A DNA stretch of 62,880 bases from Enterocloster bolteae (GCA_021772025.1 JAETNT010000021.1:1-62880); one strand, 5' to 3'. Positions 34,429 to 43,181 are shown, counted from the stretch's first letter. Program-made: numbers and translations. The notes: generated by a model from the sequence alone, not told the origin.

Positions 34429-35208
34429 ATGAACCAGTCATTTTATGTGGGAGCTGTTGGCGCCGGAAGCTGTACGGAAAAGCTCAGCGTCATTGCAAAT
34501 AATCTTGCCAATGTAAATAACAATGGATTTAAGCCTAAGACAGCTGTTTTTTCCGATCTGATTAACTACAATCTCAATGATTCCACTGGCGTTGTGACAC
34601 AACTGCAGGCAGGAGCCGGTTCACGTGTTGAAAGGACATATACCAGTTTTGACAGCGCGGGAATTACTCAGACCGGGGAGCAGTATGATTACGCAATTTT
34701 AGAGCCCAACGCATTTTTTAAGGTCCAGGACCCGGGAACAGGGGCAGTCAGTTATACCAGAAACGGACACTTTCATCGGGCGGAGCGGGAGGATGGCTTT
34801 TATCTGATGACAGATTCCGGAAAGCTGGTTTTGGACCAAAACAGCCAGCCGCTCAAACTGGAAGTGATGGATGTGGAAGAGCTGCGGGCGGAGATGGAAG
34901 AAGGGTATGAGAGGGATGAGGATGTAACGGACGAGGACGAGAAGCCAAAGGTCAGTCTATATACGTTTCAGAATCCCAGCAGGCTTGTGAGCACGGGCAG
35001 CCAGGAGTATGTTCCCAGGGACGGGGGCGTGGAAGCGGTCCTGATAGAAAAACCGGCCCTGGCGCAGGGGGCCCTGGAAGCATCGGGAACAGATATGGCC
35101 AAAGAAATGACCAGACTAATCGAATGCCAGCGGGCATTTTCCTATGCACTGCGCATGGTAATTACATCAGATGAAATTGAGGGGACCATTAACTCTCTGC
35201 GGGGATAG
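34429..35208 (+). CDS. flgG: Flagellar rod/hook-basal body protein (FlgG family, FlhP-like)
   Basis: 259 residues, 12 bases after its paralog. It has the axial N-terminus KLSVIANNLANVNNNGFKPK and C-terminus GTDMAKEMTRLIECQRAFSY. The middle has an acidic insertion around residues 140-165 (EEGYERDEDVTDEDE) not present in the neighbour. It is exported and builds the rod. AGGAGG precedes ATG 34429. Confidence 0.85.
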   Translation: MNQSFYVGAVGAGSCTEKLSVIANNLANVNNNGFKPKTAVFSDLINYNLNDSTGVVTQLQAGAGSRVERTYTSFDSAGITQTGEQYDYAILEPNAFFKVQDPGTGAVSYTRNGHFHRAEREDGFYLMTDSGKLVLDQNSQPLKLEVMDVEELRAEMEEGYERDEDVTDEDEKPKVSLYTFQNPSRLVSTGSQEYVPRDGGVEAVLIEKPALAQGALEASGTDMAKEMTRLIECQRAFSYALRMVITSDEIEGTINSLRG

Positions 35209-35245
35209 GGAATGATGATGAATAAACGGTAAAGGTGGGATGGAC

Positions 35246-35866
35246 ATGAAGATTAATGATTACGGGGAGCTGAAGCTGCAGGAACTGGATGTGATGCGGG
35301 AAATCAGCAGTATTGGCACCAGCCATGCGGCCACGGCTCTTTCCAAACTTCTTCAAAAGGAAATACGCATTACCCTTCCACAGGTCAATGTCCTGGGATA
35401 TGAGGACGCGGTGAACCGAATTGGCAATATTGAAGAAATCGTAGCAGCGACCCTGGTTAAAATGAGCGGGGACGTGGAAGGGCTGATGCTTTTTCTGTTT
35501 AACATGGAGTTTGCCAATACGCTGTTGGAAAAGCTTCTGGGAAAACGTTTCTCCAGTTTTGAAGAACTGGACGATCTGGCTTATTCCGCATTGGAAGAGG
35601 TGGGAAACATCGCGATCTGTTCTTATATAAATGCCTTTGCCCAGCTGGTGAAAATGGATATACGGCTTTCAGTGCCCAGCTCCACCGTGAATATGCTGGG
35701 CGGCATATTGACGGTTCCTATGGCGGAGTACGGATATGAGACAGATAAACTGATGTATTTTAACTCGGATTTTATTATGGATGAAACGCGGCTTTCAGAC
35801 TGGCTTTTAATGCTTCCTGATATGAAGTCTTTAAATGATATTTTAGAGAAGTTAGGAGTCTTATAA
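35246..35866 (+). CDS. cheC: CheC, CheY-P phosphatase
   Basis: 206 residues from ATG 35246; an ATG two codons earlier is too close to the ribosome binding site AAGGTGGG. CheC has two (D/S)xxxExxN-x22-P sites. The second is intact (SALEEVGN, then Pro after 22 residues). The first reads DVMREISS, with Ser in the place of the catalytic Asn, so only one site is expected to work. CheC dephosphorylates CheY-P and is stimulated by CheD, whose gene starts at the last base of this one. Confidence 0.92.
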   Translation: MKINDYGELKLQELDVMREISSIGTSHAATALSKLLQKEIRITLPQVNVLGYEDAVNRIGNIEEIVAATLVKMSGDVEGLMLFLFNMEFANTLLEKLLGKRFSSFEELDDLAYSALEEVGNIAICSYINAFAQLVKMDIRLSVPSSTVNMLGGILTVPMAEYGYETDKLMYFNSDFIMDETRLSDWLLMLPDMKSLNDILEKLGVL

Positions 35867-36351
35867 TGCAGGAGAGGGAACTGAGGGTAGGAATTGGAGA
35901 TATGAAATTTACCAGAGGCACCGGGAAAATCATTACATATGCTCTGGGCTCCTGCATTGGAATCTCGTTTTGGGACCCCTTTTTACATCTGGGGGCTCTT
36001 CTTCATATTATGCTTCCTGAACGTCATGACGCGGAGGAGGGGAATATTTATAAATACGCTGATTCCGGTATCCATGAGACAATCCGGAAATTAAGCGCTT
36101 TCGGCATGGTAAAATCCAGAACCGTGGTTAAAATCGCCGGAGGCGCGAAGATGTTTGAAATCCGGGGAAATGCGGAGTTTGGAAATATTGGCTCCAGGAA
36201 TACTTTTATGGTAAAAAAGATACTGCAGGAAGAGAATATGAGGATTTCGGCAGAGGATACCGGCGGCGCCTTTGCAAGGACCATGATATTGGATATTGAA
36301 AGCGGTGATGTTGCAATCCGCACAATGGGAAAGCCTGAGCGGCATTTATAG
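35866..36351 (+). CDS. cheD: CheD, chemoreceptor glutamine deamidase
   Basis: 161 residues. It has the Cys in YALGSCIGIS, the His in GALLHIMLPE and the Thr region FGNIGSRNTFMV, which form the CheD catalytic triad. It deamidates receptors and binds CheC. Its ATG overlaps the cheC stop by one base (TAATG). It is followed by cheV after 12 bases. Confidence 0.95.
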   Translation: MQERELRVGIGDMKFTRGTGKIITYALGSCIGISFWDPFLHLGALLHIMLPERHDAEEGNIYKYADSGIHETIRKLSAFGMVKSRTVVKIAGGAKMFEIRGNAEFGNIGSRNTFMVKKILQEENMRISAEDTGGAFARTMILDIESGDVAIRTMGKPERHL

Positions 36352-36363
36352 AGGAGGTAACTG

Positions 36364-37305
36364 ATGAAAAGGGAAAAGGAAGGAATTTTGCTTGAATCCG
36401 GAACAAATGAAATTGAAATCATGAAATTTACAATCCAGGATGAGTTTTACGGCATTAATGTGGCAAAGGTCAAGGAAATTATGATGAGTCAAAAGGTAAA
36501 ATCCATGCCCCATGCCAATCCGTCCGTAGAGGGAATCTTTAAACCAAGGGATACGCTGATTACAGTGATTGACCTGGCATGCTATCTTTCAGGAGCGCAG
36601 GTGGAAAAAGGGGCCAGGGATTTATTTATTGTGACCAACTTTAATAAAATGACTGTGGCGTTCCGGGTTCAGGGGATTGAGGGAATCAGCCGCATATCCT
36701 GGGGAGATATCCAGAAACCGGATAAGACCATAGCCAATGGGGATGAAAGCATAGCCACAGGGATTGCCCAGTGCGACGGCCAGCTGGTTACTATTCTGGA
36801 TTTTGAGAAAATCGTGGCGGAGCTTGCCCCGGAAACCACCATTCAGGTTTCAGAGGTAGATGCCATGGGGGACCGGCCTTTGAACGAGGCGCCCATTGTG
36901 ATTGCGGAAGATTCTGTTCTGCTCAGGAAAATGATTGACGATTCACTGGAACGGGCAGGCTTTACCAACATACATAATTTTGGAAATGGAAAGGAGGCCT
37001 GGGATTATCTGTCATCCATAAAGGATGAACCCGATTTATATGAAAAAGTCAAGCTTATAATAACAGATATTGAGATGCCCCAGATGGACGGGCACCGTCT
37101 CACAAAGCTTATTAAGGATGATTCCAGGCTTAAGAAGATTCCCGTCATCATCTTTTCATCCCTGATTGACGACCAGATGCGGAGAAAGGGAAAGGAACTG
37201 GGAGCCGATGACCAGCTGGCAAAACCGGAAATCGGCCGTCTGGTGGCGCTGATGGATAAGCTTCTGAAAGAATATGAAGAGACAAGGGCAAAAGCAAGAG
37301 GGTAG
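36364..37305 (+). CDS. cheV: CheV, CheW-receiver fusion coupling protein
   Basis: 313 residues. A CheW domain (about 15-160) is followed by a receiver domain from about 175, with acidic pocket VIAEDSV and phospho-acceptor Asp235 in LIITDIEMPQMDGH. It couples receptors to CheA and gives phosphorylation-dependent adaptation. AGGAGG precedes the ATG. It is the last chemotaxis gene of the main operon. Confidence 0.94.
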   Translation: MKREKEGILLESGTNEIEIMKFTIQDEFYGINVAKVKEIMMSQKVKSMPHANPSVEGIFKPRDTLITVIDLACYLSGAQVEKGARDLFIVTNFNKMTVAFRVQGIEGISRISWGDIQKPDKTIANGDESIATGIAQCDGQLVTILDFEKIVAELAPETTIQVSEVDAMGDRPLNEAPIVIAEDSVLLRKMIDDSLERAGFTNIHNFGNGKEAWDYLSSIKDEPDLYEKVKLIITDIEMPQMDGHRLTKLIKDDSRLKKIPVIIFSSLIDDQMRRKGKELGADDQLAKPEIGRLVALMDKLLKEYEETRAKARG

Positions 37306-37306
37306 T

Positions 37307-38227
37307 ATGAATACGGAGAAGGGGAAGCGCACCATATTCCGGATGCTGCCAGCTGTGGCTGCTTTTTCCCTGCTCTCCCCCTTCCATTCCCTGGCCGCAA
37401 AGGGGACCTGGGAACTTCAGGAGGATGGAAAACGGTGGAAATACATGTATTCTCCCGGAGAACCTGCTGTGGACCAATGGATTGAGGACCAGGGAAAGGA
37501 ATATTATGTGGATTCCAATGGATACATGCGCACAGGATGGGTAACTGACAGGAAAGACAAGCAGCGCTATTACATGGGGGAAGACGGAGCGAAATGTTTT
37601 AATATCTTTACCCCGGATAACCATTATGTGGGGCCGGAAGGAGTCATACTGGAGGAGTTTGACACTTACCGCAGGAAGGTATCAAAGCAGCTGAAGACAT
37701 TTGTTGATAAAAAGGCGGCCGATATGGTACAGCCCGGTTTTCTGCTGGCGGATTTAAACGGGGACGGATACAGGGATATTGCGGTATTTGACAATGCAAT
37801 ATCATCTAAACGTGTTTTGCTGGTAGCAGTGTGGATGCCCGAGGATGAAGAACTGGCCGTCTCATCAAAGTCGGATCCCGATGCGGCGGAGCAATCCTTC
37901 CTCACCTATAATGCGGAACAACAATTAACCTATCTTACAATCGTGGAGGACAATGGGGGAAGAAATTATTTTTCCCTGAGGGAAGGGAGCTGCGATTTTG
38001 AGAATATATGGAGCCTGGAGCTGGAACAGGATGACTGGGGAGAGCCTGTGTATTATGTTAACGGGGATGAGGCGGATGCAGAGGAATGGGAGGAAGTGGC
38101 TGAAATGGCGCAGACCCAGGCTGGGGCGCCGTTTTCTGAATACCTGCTGCCGGTAAATGAGGAGAATATAAAACGGAAGGTGGATTGCAGTCCTTCTGAG
38201 AATGAGCTTGCCCTGTGGCAGCGTTAA
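37307..38227 (+). CDS. Secreted protein with choline/cell-wall-binding repeats
   Basis: About 306 residues from ATG 37307 (an in-frame ATG at 37274 lies inside cheV). A signal peptide at about 1-31 ends in LAAKG. Two to three repeats of the CW_binding/choline-binding type follow (KYMYSPGE, QWIEDQGKEYYVDSNGYMRT, GWVTDRKDKQRYYMGEDG). The C-terminal ~200 residues, with LADLNGDGYRDIAVFD, look like an FG-GAP/EF-hand-like segment but have no named family. It starts one base after cheV, so it belongs to the flagellar operon. Similar repeats occur at 48732 and 50113. The role is unknown; wall or surface attachment is inferred. Confidence 0.7.
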   Translation: MNTEKGKRTIFRMLPAVAAFSLLSPFHSLAAKGTWELQEDGKRWKYMYSPGEPAVDQWIEDQGKEYYVDSNGYMRTGWVTDRKDKQRYYMGEDGAKCFNIFTPDNHYVGPEGVILEEFDTYRRKVSKQLKTFVDKKAADMVQPGFLLADLNGDGYRDIAVFDNAISSKRVLLVAVWMPEDEELAVSSKSDPDAAEQSFLTYNAEQQLTYLTIVEDNGGRNYFSLREGSCDFENIWSLELEQDDWGEPVYYVNGDEADAEEWEEVAEMAQTQAGAPFSEYLLPVNEENIKRKVDCSPSENELALWQR

Positions 38228-38293
38228 AATGTATTTGAAAACAGTCCGGTTATTTTGATATGAACATACACGAAAGAATAGGGAGGAAATATT

Positions 38294-39094
38294 TTGGCTA
38301 TTATCATAACTGTTTCTAATCAGAAAGGCGGTGTGGGAAAAACCACTACCTCAGCCGCGTTGGCTACAGGAATATCTTCCAGGGGCAGGCGGGTGCTGGG
38401 GATTGATTTGGATCCCCAGGGAAATCTGGGTTTCTGCCTTGGGCTTGGCTCCTCTGATATGTCCACAGTGCTGGATGCCTTAAAAGGAAAGCTTCCAATA
38501 CAGGAAGCCATTATACGGACAGAATACTGTGATATCCTTCCCTCGGATATTACACTCAGCAGCAGCGGCCTGGAGCAGGGGAATTCCGGAAGAAAAGAAT
38601 ATCTTATGCGCGATGTCCTGATGCCCGTAATGGAGAAATACGATTATATTATTATCGATACACCGCCGGCGCTGAACCTCCTCACAGTGAATGCTTATGT
38701 GGTATCTGATTTTTTAATCATTCCCATGGCGTCCGATATCCTTAGTCTGGTGGGGCTGTCACAATTAAAGGAAACCATAGAATCCGTGCAGGAAAATCTG
38801 AACCCTGAATTAAATGTGCTGGGGATTTTATTAACCCGTTTTAACAGGCGGACGCTTCTTTCAAGGGATGTGCTGGAAATGGCGCAGCAGCTGGCCAGGC
38901 AGATGAAAACAACAGTATTTGGCACGAAAATACGAAGCGGGGTTGCAATTGCTGAAGCGCCGGCCCATGGGGAAAGCATTTTTGATTATAATCCCCGTTC
39001 AGCAGCGGTAAAAGATTATCAGGAGTTGATTGATGAGATTGCAGAGAGGATTCACTTAAAGGAGGCGGCGGGATATGCCAAAGAAAACGAATAA
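38294..39094 (+). CDS. ParA/Soj-family ATPase
   Basis: 266 residues from TTG 38294, with GGAGG 7 bases upstream. Deviant Walker A NQKGGVGKTT at 9-18, the DLDPQGNLGFCLG signature and IIIDTPPALN are those of ParA/Soj partition ATPases. It has the ParA DPQGN signature, not the FlhG/MinD-like form seen after flhF. No parB partner follows; instead the ComFB gene overlaps its end by 20 bases. It could position flagella, receptor arrays or another cargo, as ParC-type ATPases do, but this is inference. Confidence 0.85.
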   Translation: MAIIITVSNQKGGVGKTTTSAALATGISSRGRRVLGIDLDPQGNLGFCLGLGSSDMSTVLDALKGKLPIQEAIIRTEYCDILPSDITLSSSGLEQGNSGRKEYLMRDVLMPVMEKYDYIIIDTPPALNLLTVNAYVVSDFLIIPMASDILSLVGLSQLKETIESVQENLNPELNVLGILLTRFNRRTLLSRDVLEMAQQLARQMKTTVFGTKIRSGVAIAEAPAHGESIFDYNPRSAAVKDYQELIDEIAERIHLKEAAGYAKENE

Positions 39095-39686
39095 GACATC
39101 TCATGTATTGAGCCTGCTTACCAATGGCGCAGACCCGGAGGAAATTTCCGGACAGGATTTGTCCGGAGAAAGAAACACTAAAAAGCAGGAAAAGGCGGGG
39201 ACGGAAGCAGCCCCCATGGAATCCGTGCAAAAGGTATCTTCCTCGGGAGATAAGATGGTAGTTGTGGTGGATGATCAGGAGGAGAATATCTCAAACAGGA
39301 TTTTTGATGATTTGGCAAAGCAGTTGGAGAACCAGGAAGCGCAGGACAGGGCTCAGGAATATCAGAGCGGAGGTCAGGAACCGCTGGACGGGGGCCAGGA
39401 TTCCGAACAGGAGGCATGCCACATTGAAAATGTTATGGAAAATATCATTACGCGTATGGATTTAAAAAAATATATGGAGCAGTACGGTGTGTGCATGTGC
39501 AGCCGCTGCTGCGCAGATGTAAAAGCATTGATTTTAACCAGGCTTCCGTCCAAATATGTTGTGGCTCATGAGGATTCGGTGGCTCCAATGATAGGATTCT
39601 ATGAAAATAAATTTAAAGTCAGGATTTTCACTGAGATTCTGAAAGCCTGCCTGCAGGTCAAGGAAAAGCCGAGACACGGTTTATAA
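39075..39686 (+). CDS. ComFB-domain protein
   Basis: 203 residues. The first ~110 are acidic, Gln-rich and probably disordered. The C-terminal ~90 match the ComFB family: ENVMENIITRMDLKKYMEQY, then a Cys cluster CMCSRCCADVKAL and RLPSKYVV. ComFB is known from the Bacillus comF operon, and homologs in cyanobacteria have been reported to bind cyclic dinucleotides. It overlaps the ParA gene by 20 bases, so the two are coexpressed. The long acidic extension is unusual for ComFB, which is normally under 100 residues. Confidence 0.8.
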   Translation: MPKKTNKTSHVLSLLTNGADPEEISGQDLSGERNTKKQEKAGTEAAPMESVQKVSSSGDKMVVVVDDQEENISNRIFDDLAKQLENQEAQDRAQEYQSGGQEPLDGGQDSEQEACHIENVMENIITRMDLKKYMEQYGVCMCSRCCADVKALILTRLPSKYVVAHEDSVAPMIGFYENKFKVRIFTEILKACLQVKEKPRHGL

Positions 39687-39727
39687 GCTGAAGTAAACCG
39701 TGCATGGGGCTGCCCGGTCAGGGCAGC
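39675..39727 (+). other. Two adjacent RNA hairpins in the comFB-3D gap
   Basis: CACGGTTT (39675-39682) pairs with AAACCGTG (39695-39702), overlapping the comFB stop. GCTGCCC (39709-39715) pairs with GGGCAGC (39721-39727). Neither has a T tract, so they are more likely processing or stability elements than terminators. Confidence 0.4.
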
Positions 39728-39775
39728 ACAGAAGTAATACATAAGATAAAGAAGAGTTCCAGGAGAGTGACCCCA

Positions 39776-40612
39776 ATGTTGAAAAAACGTTTTGGCATAA
39801 AATCACGGTTTTTGACTGGTATTCAATGCAGTGTGGGAGTAGCGGTAATTGTAATAAGTGTTCTGGCAGCTGTGGTTACCAGTAATGGCGATACGGAAAC
39901 GGCAGGAGAGGATTTAACAGCAATTGTACCATTAGAGAAAGATGTAATCGCATCCGTTTCGGGTGAACGCCAAGGGGGCGCTTCTTTGATAGCTGAGGAA
40001 GAAGAAACAGAAGAATACCTGGGAGAGATGGAGATAGCTGCTTACTGCAGCTGCGAAATCTGTATAAAGAAGTCCGACGGCTATCTTACCTATTCCGGGC
40101 AGAGGCCTGCGCAGGGGATTACTGTGGCTGCCAATCTTGAAGTTTTCCAGATAGGAGATAGGTTAAGGATTGGAGGACATGTATACGAAGTACAGGATAA
40201 GCTGTCGGCCAGGGCCAGAGAAACCCTGAGTCTGTATTTTGACAGCCATGAGGCAGCCCTGGCCTTTGGAAGAGCAAGGCTTCCGGTATATAAGATTCAC
40301 CAGAAGGAAACACATGAAGGGATGCTGTTAGGGGTATTTGATATCACCGGTTACTGCGGTTGTGAAGTGTGCTGCGGAAAGAAGGAGAAATATTTAACAA
40401 AAACAGAGACCATACCAAGAGCCGGATATACTGTGGCGGCAGATCCAAGCATTCTGGAAATGGGTACAAAAGTGGAAATCGGTGGGATTGTCTATACAGT
40501 AGAGGATACAGGGGAGAGTGTGACAGGCAATGTGATTGACATTTATTTTGATACCCATGAGGAGGCGGTCAGATTCGGAAGGCAGAGGAAGGAAGTTTAC
40601 TTAGTTCAATAA
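39776..40612 (+). CDS. Membrane-anchored protein with two 3D domains
   Basis: About 278 residues from ATG 39776 (AGGAG 10 bases upstream). A transmembrane anchor lies near 20-37 (VGVAVIVISVLAAVVTS). Two tandem units of about 85 residues follow, each starting with a Tyr-Cys motif (YCSCEIC, YCGCEVC) and ending with a DSHEAA/DTHEEA helix. The second unit has the three aspartates of 3D domains (VAADPS, VEDTG, IDIYFDTHEEA). In the first, the first Asp is Asn (VAANLE) and the third is Ser (LSLYFDSHEAA), so it is probably structural. 3D domains occur in MltA-type lytic transglycosylases and resuscitation-factor-like proteins, so a wall-hydrolytic role is likely. Confidence 0.8.
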   Translation: MLKKRFGIKSRFLTGIQCSVGVAVIVISVLAAVVTSNGDTETAGEDLTAIVPLEKDVIASVSGERQGGASLIAEEEETEEYLGEMEIAAYCSCEICIKKSDGYLTYSGQRPAQGITVAANLEVFQIGDRLRIGGHVYEVQDKLSARARETLSLYFDSHEAALAFGRARLPVYKIHQKETHEGMLLGVFDITGYCGCEVCCGKKEKYLTKTETIPRAGYTVAADPSILEMGTKVEIGGIVYTVEDTGESVTGNVIDIYFDTHEEAVRFGRQRKEVYLVQ

Positions 40613-40624
40613 TAGGAGATTTTT

Positions 40625-41821
40625 ATGGAACGATTAATCTACGAAGGCCGTTTTCTTGTCAATACAGTAGGCGGGATTATGCGTCAGGATGATTTGCGGG
40701 AAATGTACGGCAGGGTAAATTGGGAAAAAATGTTTCGGGAAGCGGATTACCATAAAATTGCCAATATCATATATTTAGCTTCATTGGGAAAAGGCGACGA
40801 AATACCGGAGCGGTGGAGGGAACGATTTTTTGAACGTTATCAGAAGGCACTGAGGTTTGGGGATGTGTACAGGGAGGCTCAGCAGGAAATTTTGATGATG
40901 ATGGAAATGATGAATCTTCCCTGTTTTGTTATTTCTTCCTGTGCTATCCGTGAATTATACCCGGTTCCGGAGATGGCGGCCTGCGGTCTGCTTAAACTTT
41001 TGGTGGATGAAAAGAGTTATGTGCTGGCCAAGGGGTATATGGTGGATTTGGGTTATGAGACAGATTATTCTTATAAGGGATATGGAGAACATATGAAGAA
41101 TGCAGCCGGCTTTGATATGGAGATTTATTATAAGCTGCCTTTACGCACCAGGCTGTATGATAAAAATATGAAGCTTATGCTGGAGACCGCGCCTTTTTGG
41201 GGCAGATATAAATATGTGAGGGGCTTTTCACTTGAAAATCAATTTGTGTATATGCTGGCAAGCGCGGCTTACGCATATGTAACAGATGCGCTTTTAATTC
41301 GCAATGTATTGGATTTGTATGTGTTTCACAGGATGTGGAAAGAAAAAATGAATATAGAATCCATTGAGAAACGGATGGAGGGCTTTCGGGTTGATGAATT
41401 GGGAAAGAAAATCCTTCAGATTGCATATATGTGGTTTGGGAGCAAAGGTGAAAAGGCATCTGACGGCTTGCCTGAGGATATAAAAGTATACGATATACTG
41501 GAGAACCGGATTTTGAGCAGAGGTGTTCTGAACAATGAGACGGACCAGCAGGCATTAGAACTGGAGCGTTTAGTCCAACGGGAAATTAATAGGGAACAGT
41601 CCCGGGAAAAGAGGATTGCATTCATTGATAAGTGGAGAAAGAGGCGGAAAAATATAGGACGGATGTTGAGATGGGTATTTCCGGAACATAAATATATGTG
41701 TGTTATCTATCCCGTACTGGAGGATTTTCCGATTCTTTTGCCAATCTGCTGGATATGGAGGGGAATTCGGCAGTTAAAGGGATTGCTCATAAGCAATCTG
41801 TTTAAAAAGAAGCCGGATTGA
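40625..41821 (+). CDS. Uncharacterised nucleotidyltransferase-family protein (NTP_transf_5-like)
   Basis: 398 residues. The region LPCFVISSCAIRELYPVPEM, then an acidic LVDEK and FDMEIYYKLP resembles the NTP_transf_5 family of putative nucleotidyltransferases found in polysaccharide and other clusters; the family normally shows G(K/S) and DxD-type residues, here weak. The C-terminus is basic with a hydrophobic patch. AGGAG precedes ATG 40625. It is the last gene of the ParA-ComFB-3D group and is convergent with csrA. Function unknown. Confidence 0.6.
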   Translation: MERLIYEGRFLVNTVGGIMRQDDLREMYGRVNWEKMFREADYHKIANIIYLASLGKGDEIPERWRERFFERYQKALRFGDVYREAQQEILMMMEMMNLPCFVISSCAIRELYPVPEMAACGLLKLLVDEKSYVLAKGYMVDLGYETDYSYKGYGEHMKNAAGFDMEIYYKLPLRTRLYDKNMKLMLETAPFWGRYKYVRGFSLENQFVYMLASAAYAYVTDALLIRNVLDLYVFHRMWKEKMNIESIEKRMEGFRVDELGKKILQIAYMWFGSKGEKASDGLPEDIKVYDILENRILSRGVLNNETDQQALELERLVQREINREQSREKRIAFIDKWRKRRKNIGRMLRWVFPEHKYMCVIYPVLEDFPILLPICWIWRGIRQLKGLLISNLFKKKPD

Positions 41822-41838
41822 TATTATTCCCGGACTTC
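41809..41838 (-). terminator. Intrinsic terminator after csrA
   Basis: On the minus strand GAAGTCCGG (41838-41830) pairs with CCGGCTTC (41816-41809) with one bulged base, followed by TTTTTAAA. It overlaps the csrA stop and closes the leftward flgM-csrA unit. Confidence 0.7.
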
Positions 41839-42069
41839 CTTTCTGTGCTGTTCCAATATCTCCTGCAGGGAATGGATGGAACTGATGGAAGGAAGAAGAG
41901 ATGCTTCGTTTGTTTTGGCTGCAATAGCCAGCTCCTCCCGCATGATTCTGATATCTTTGGGGGCGTCAATTGCCAGACGAACCCCCATAGATGAATTTTC
42001 AATCACTGTAATTCTGATATAATCCCCTATTAAAATACTTTCATTCGTTTTCCGGTGCAGTATCAGCAT
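41824..42069 (-). CDS. csrA: CsrA, carbon storage regulator / flagellin translation repressor
   Basis: 81 residues. The start MLILHRKTNESILIGDYIRI and GVRLAIDAPKDIRIMREEL contain the RNA-binding beta strands and the R-E-E helix of CsrA. The tail is about 15 residues longer than the ~60-residue enteric form. It binds GGA motifs in mRNA leaders; in Firmicutes it represses flagellin translation and is titrated by FliW, encoded immediately upstream with a 29-base overlap. AGGAG lies 8 bases before the ATG. Confidence 0.96.
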   Translation of the reverse strand: MLILHRKTNESILIGDYIRITVIENSSMGVRLAIDAPKDIRIMREELAIAAKTNEASLLPSISSIHSLQEILEQHRKEVRE

Positions 42070-42535
42070 GGCAGTTACTCCTGTCTTGTGTTTTTTTTGT
42101 AATGCTGGAAAAGGTATTCAGCTTATGGCGGTATCCGTAATCGGTGTTTTCTAAAATTACCTGACGGGCCGCTTTTGTTTTAGGATTGATAGCCAGCGGG
42201 CATTTGAGGTTGACAGTGTCCTCAAGGTAGTTGTCTTTTATAACACATACTGCATAATAGGAAAGCTCATTGCAGTCTTGTGTATCCAGTGCGGACAAAT
42301 CTTCCGCTGTAAGGACAGGAGAATAATCCGGGCATAGAATGGTTGGCGCAATGACTACAAAAGCCACCTGGGAGTTTTCAACGGACTGCATTAAAAGCAG
42401 GGAGTCATTATCCTCATCCAAGCGGAGAGGAAGAAATTGTTTAAGTTCAGGGAAGCCAAAGAATCCGTCTGCCACCACAATTAAATCGGACAGATTATAT
42501 TCGATTTCTCCATAATAGTCGGTTTGCGTTTTCAT
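42041..42535 (-). CDS. fliW: FliW, flagellar assembly factor and CsrA antagonist
   Basis: 164 residues. It has GFFGFPELKQFLPLRLD near the N-terminus and CPLAINPKTKAARQVILEN, typical of FliW. It binds free flagellin or CsrA in a partner switch that couples flagellin translation to secretion. It overlaps csrA and follows the DUF6470 gene, the same order as in Bacillus (flgM-flgN-flgK-flgL-yviE-fliW-csrA). Confidence 0.95.
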   Translation of the reverse strand: MKTQTDYYGEIEYNLSDLIVVADGFFGFPELKQFLPLRLDEDNDSLLLMQSVENSQVAFVVIAPTILCPDYSPVLTAEDLSALDTQDCNELSYYAVCVIKDNYLEDTVNLKCPLAINPKTKAARQVILENTDYGYRHKLNTFSSITKKTQDRSNCHADTAPENE

Positions 42536-42562
42536 GAAAAGTCTGCCTTTCTTTGATGCTGT

Positions 42563-43153
42563 TTATGCTTGTATATTAATCGTGCTTCCTATGGTGTTCT
42601 TACGGGGAGGCACATAGTTAAATTCACCGGTGTACTCAAAACGAATTTCAGGGTACTGTGTCACAATTGTTACAGACAGGGGCGGGATGTAAGAAAAGTC
42701 GCCTTTTGCTATGCGGAATTCAAAAGCTTCTCTTTGGACCAGGTATTCTGAAACGGTCTCCATGGAGGCTGTCCCAGGCGCTGCGGATTCCCCGGCATCA
42801 ATTGGAGTAAAGCTTGTCATTGAGGCAGAAGGATAGCCGGATGCAGACGCTGTGCCGGAACCCAGGCTGTTTTTTTGATTAACAGCCTGGAAAGAGGATA
42901 CCCCCTGGGGTAATCCGGTACCCTGTGACGGGACGGGCGCAGGGGAGCCGGAAGGGAATGCCTGCCTGACCTGACTTATAAAATCAAAACCGGAATAACT
43001 CCCCCTGCCGCGGTATTGGTGCTGGTACGCACGATGAAGGGATAATGCCTTCTGCCGTTCTGCTGCCACCCTATCAGATGGAACCAAACGGGCATTCTGT
43101 GTAAAACGAATGGATTCAAAGGGTATCGAAGTAACCTTGATAAGCGTTCCCAT
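42563..43153 (-). CDS. DUF6470 (YviE-like) flagellar operon protein
   Basis: About 196 residues from ATG 43153 (GGAGGTGAT upstream); an in-frame start at 43198 would lie inside flgL. It has LIKVTSIPFESIRFTQNARL at the start and a C-terminal beta region FEFRIAKGDFSYIPPLSVTI with FEYTGEFNYVPPR, typical of the DUF6470 protein between flgL and fliW (YviE in Bacillus). The middle is Ser/Gly/Pro-rich. Its function is unknown. Confidence 0.8.
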   Translation of the reverse strand: MGTLIKVTSIPFESIRFTQNARLVPSDRVAAERQKALSLHRAYQHQYRGRGSYSGFDFISQVRQAFPSGSPAPVPSQGTGLPQGVSSFQAVNQKNSLGSGTASASGYPSASMTSFTPIDAGESAAPGTASMETVSEYLVQREAFEFRIAKGDFSYIPPLSVTIVTQYPEIRFEYTGEFNYVPPRKNTIGSTINIQA

Positions 43154-43181
43154 GATATCACCTCCAGTTCGAACATGGGAA

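Noticed and set aside
38294..39094. ParA-like ATPase as FlhG/YlxH
   Set aside because: It has the ParA/Soj DPQGN signature, is not next to flhF, and overlaps a ComFB gene.
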